From assembly GCA_020852535.1 (NCBI GenBank), contig JADZAO010000090.1:1-7206 (forward strand): DNA of 7,206 nucleotides, in the 5' to 3' direction. Below are positions 7,004 through 7,206 of the stretch, piece by piece (within the stretch, counting starts at the first letter, position 1; each line of letters starts with the position of its first letter). The position numbers and the translations under genes are program-made. The notes under the pieces are model-generated. The model saw only the letters and a list, made by a program, of their open reading frames with translations. It searched no databases and was not told the origin of the DNA. Source of the stretch: Paracoccaceae bacterium (GTDB lineage Bacteria; Pseudomonadota; Alphaproteobacteria; Rhodobacterales; Rhodobacteraceae).

Positions 7004-7066
7004 CGGTGCGGCGGGGTTAATCCCGCCCTACCAATCCCGTAGGGCGGGGCCTCCCCGCCGCAACCG
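7004..7066. repeat. Long GC-rich palindrome in the fusA-tuf gap, resembling a REP/BIME-type repeat
   Basis: The element starts immediately after the fusA stop. In its long fold, 7007-7016 pairs perfectly with 7053-7062 (10 bp), extended by 7004-7006 with 7064-7066 past one bulged A. A small internal loop leads to a perfect 10-bp inner stem (7022-7031 with 7039-7048) and a seven-base loop. Alternatively it folds as two side-by-side hairpins, GGCGGGG/TCCCGCC (7010-7026 region) and GGCGGGG/CCCCGCC (7043-7059), in inverted orientation and joined by CCCTAC/GTAGGG. That architecture is typical of paired REP units. No U-tract follows, so it is not an ordinary terminator. It may stabilise the upstream mRNA end or modulate readthrough into tuf. 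The repeat class is inferred from structure only. Confidence 0.6.
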
Positions 7067-7087
7067 AACAGAATGAGGAGTCGCCAA

Positions 7088-7206
7088 ATGGCAAAGGCAA
7101 AGTTTGAGCGGACGAAGCCGCATGTTAACATTGGCACGATTGGCCATGTTGACCACGGCAAGACGACGTTGACGGCAGCGATCACCAAGTATTTTGGTGA
7201 ATTTCG
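7088..7206 (+). CDS. tuf: Elongation factor Tu (N-terminal part, 3' end outside window)
   Basis: EF-Tu delivers aminoacyl-tRNA to the ribosome as a GTP complex. Only the first 39 codons of roughly 390 are visible. They carry the family start MAKAKFERTKPHVNIGT and the G1 phosphate-binding loop GHVDHGKT (19-26). GAGGAG at 7075-7080, seven bases before the ATG, is a strong ribosome binding site. It follows fusA in the canonical str-operon order, 84 bases after the fusA stop, with the long palindrome between them. Many proteobacteria have a second tuf copy elsewhere; the window cannot show whether this one does. The frame stays open to the window edge. Confidence 0.98.
   Translation, partial: MAKAKFERTKPHVNIGTIGHVDHGKTTLTAAITKYFGEF

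Noticed and set aside
7004..7066. The palindrome as a terminator ending the transcript before tuf
   Set aside because: No U-tract follows the stem on the plus strand; AACCGAACAG comes next. Since fusA and tuf are usually co-transcribed, a repeat or mRNA-stability element is a better reading.

Overview
The window is a conserved bacterial information-processing region. It holds the 3' two thirds of rpoC, then a small inserted membrane-phosphatase gene, then the str operon (rpsL, rpsG, fusA, and the first 39 codons of tuf). All genes lie on the + strand. The ribosomal protein and elongation factor sequences look alphaproteobacterial and most like Rhodobacterales (Roseobacter/Rhodobacter/Paracoccus relatives). 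The S12 start (MPTIQQLIRKPR, then SKSQHLESCPQKRGVC) and the EF-Tu start (MAKAKFERTKPHVN, with KYFGEF ending the visible part) are the main clues. This placement rests on memory of those families, not on a search.

Layout: 2-2578 is the C-terminal part of the RNA polymerase beta' subunit; the catalytic NADFDGD loop lies upstream of the window. A strong intrinsic terminator follows at 2598-2633. Positions 2634-3002 hold no convincing gene but contain short direct and inverted repeats that may be regulatory. A PAP2-superfamily membrane phosphatase lies at 3003-3737; its second motif reads SGE where the family norm is SGH. A near-consensus sigma-70-type promoter (TTGACA, 17-base spacer, TATACG) at 3761-3789 should drive the str operon through a leader of roughly 218 bases. 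rpsL (4014-4385), rpsG (4397-4867) and fusA (4877-7003) are tightly packed, with gaps of 11 and 9 bases. The 84-base fusA-tuf gap is mostly one long GC-rich palindrome at 7004-7066, built like a pair of inverted REP-type units. tuf starts at 7088 and runs off the window.

The genes work together in core gene expression: beta' in transcription, S12 and S7 in the 30S subunit, EF-G and EF-Tu in elongation. The PAP2 gene is the only functional outsider. No mobile element, CRISPR array, tRNA, rRNA or defence system is visible. The parts worth a second look are the variant phosphatase, the long rpsL leader with alternative pairings, and the REP-like palindrome before tuf. No clear new biological system was found.
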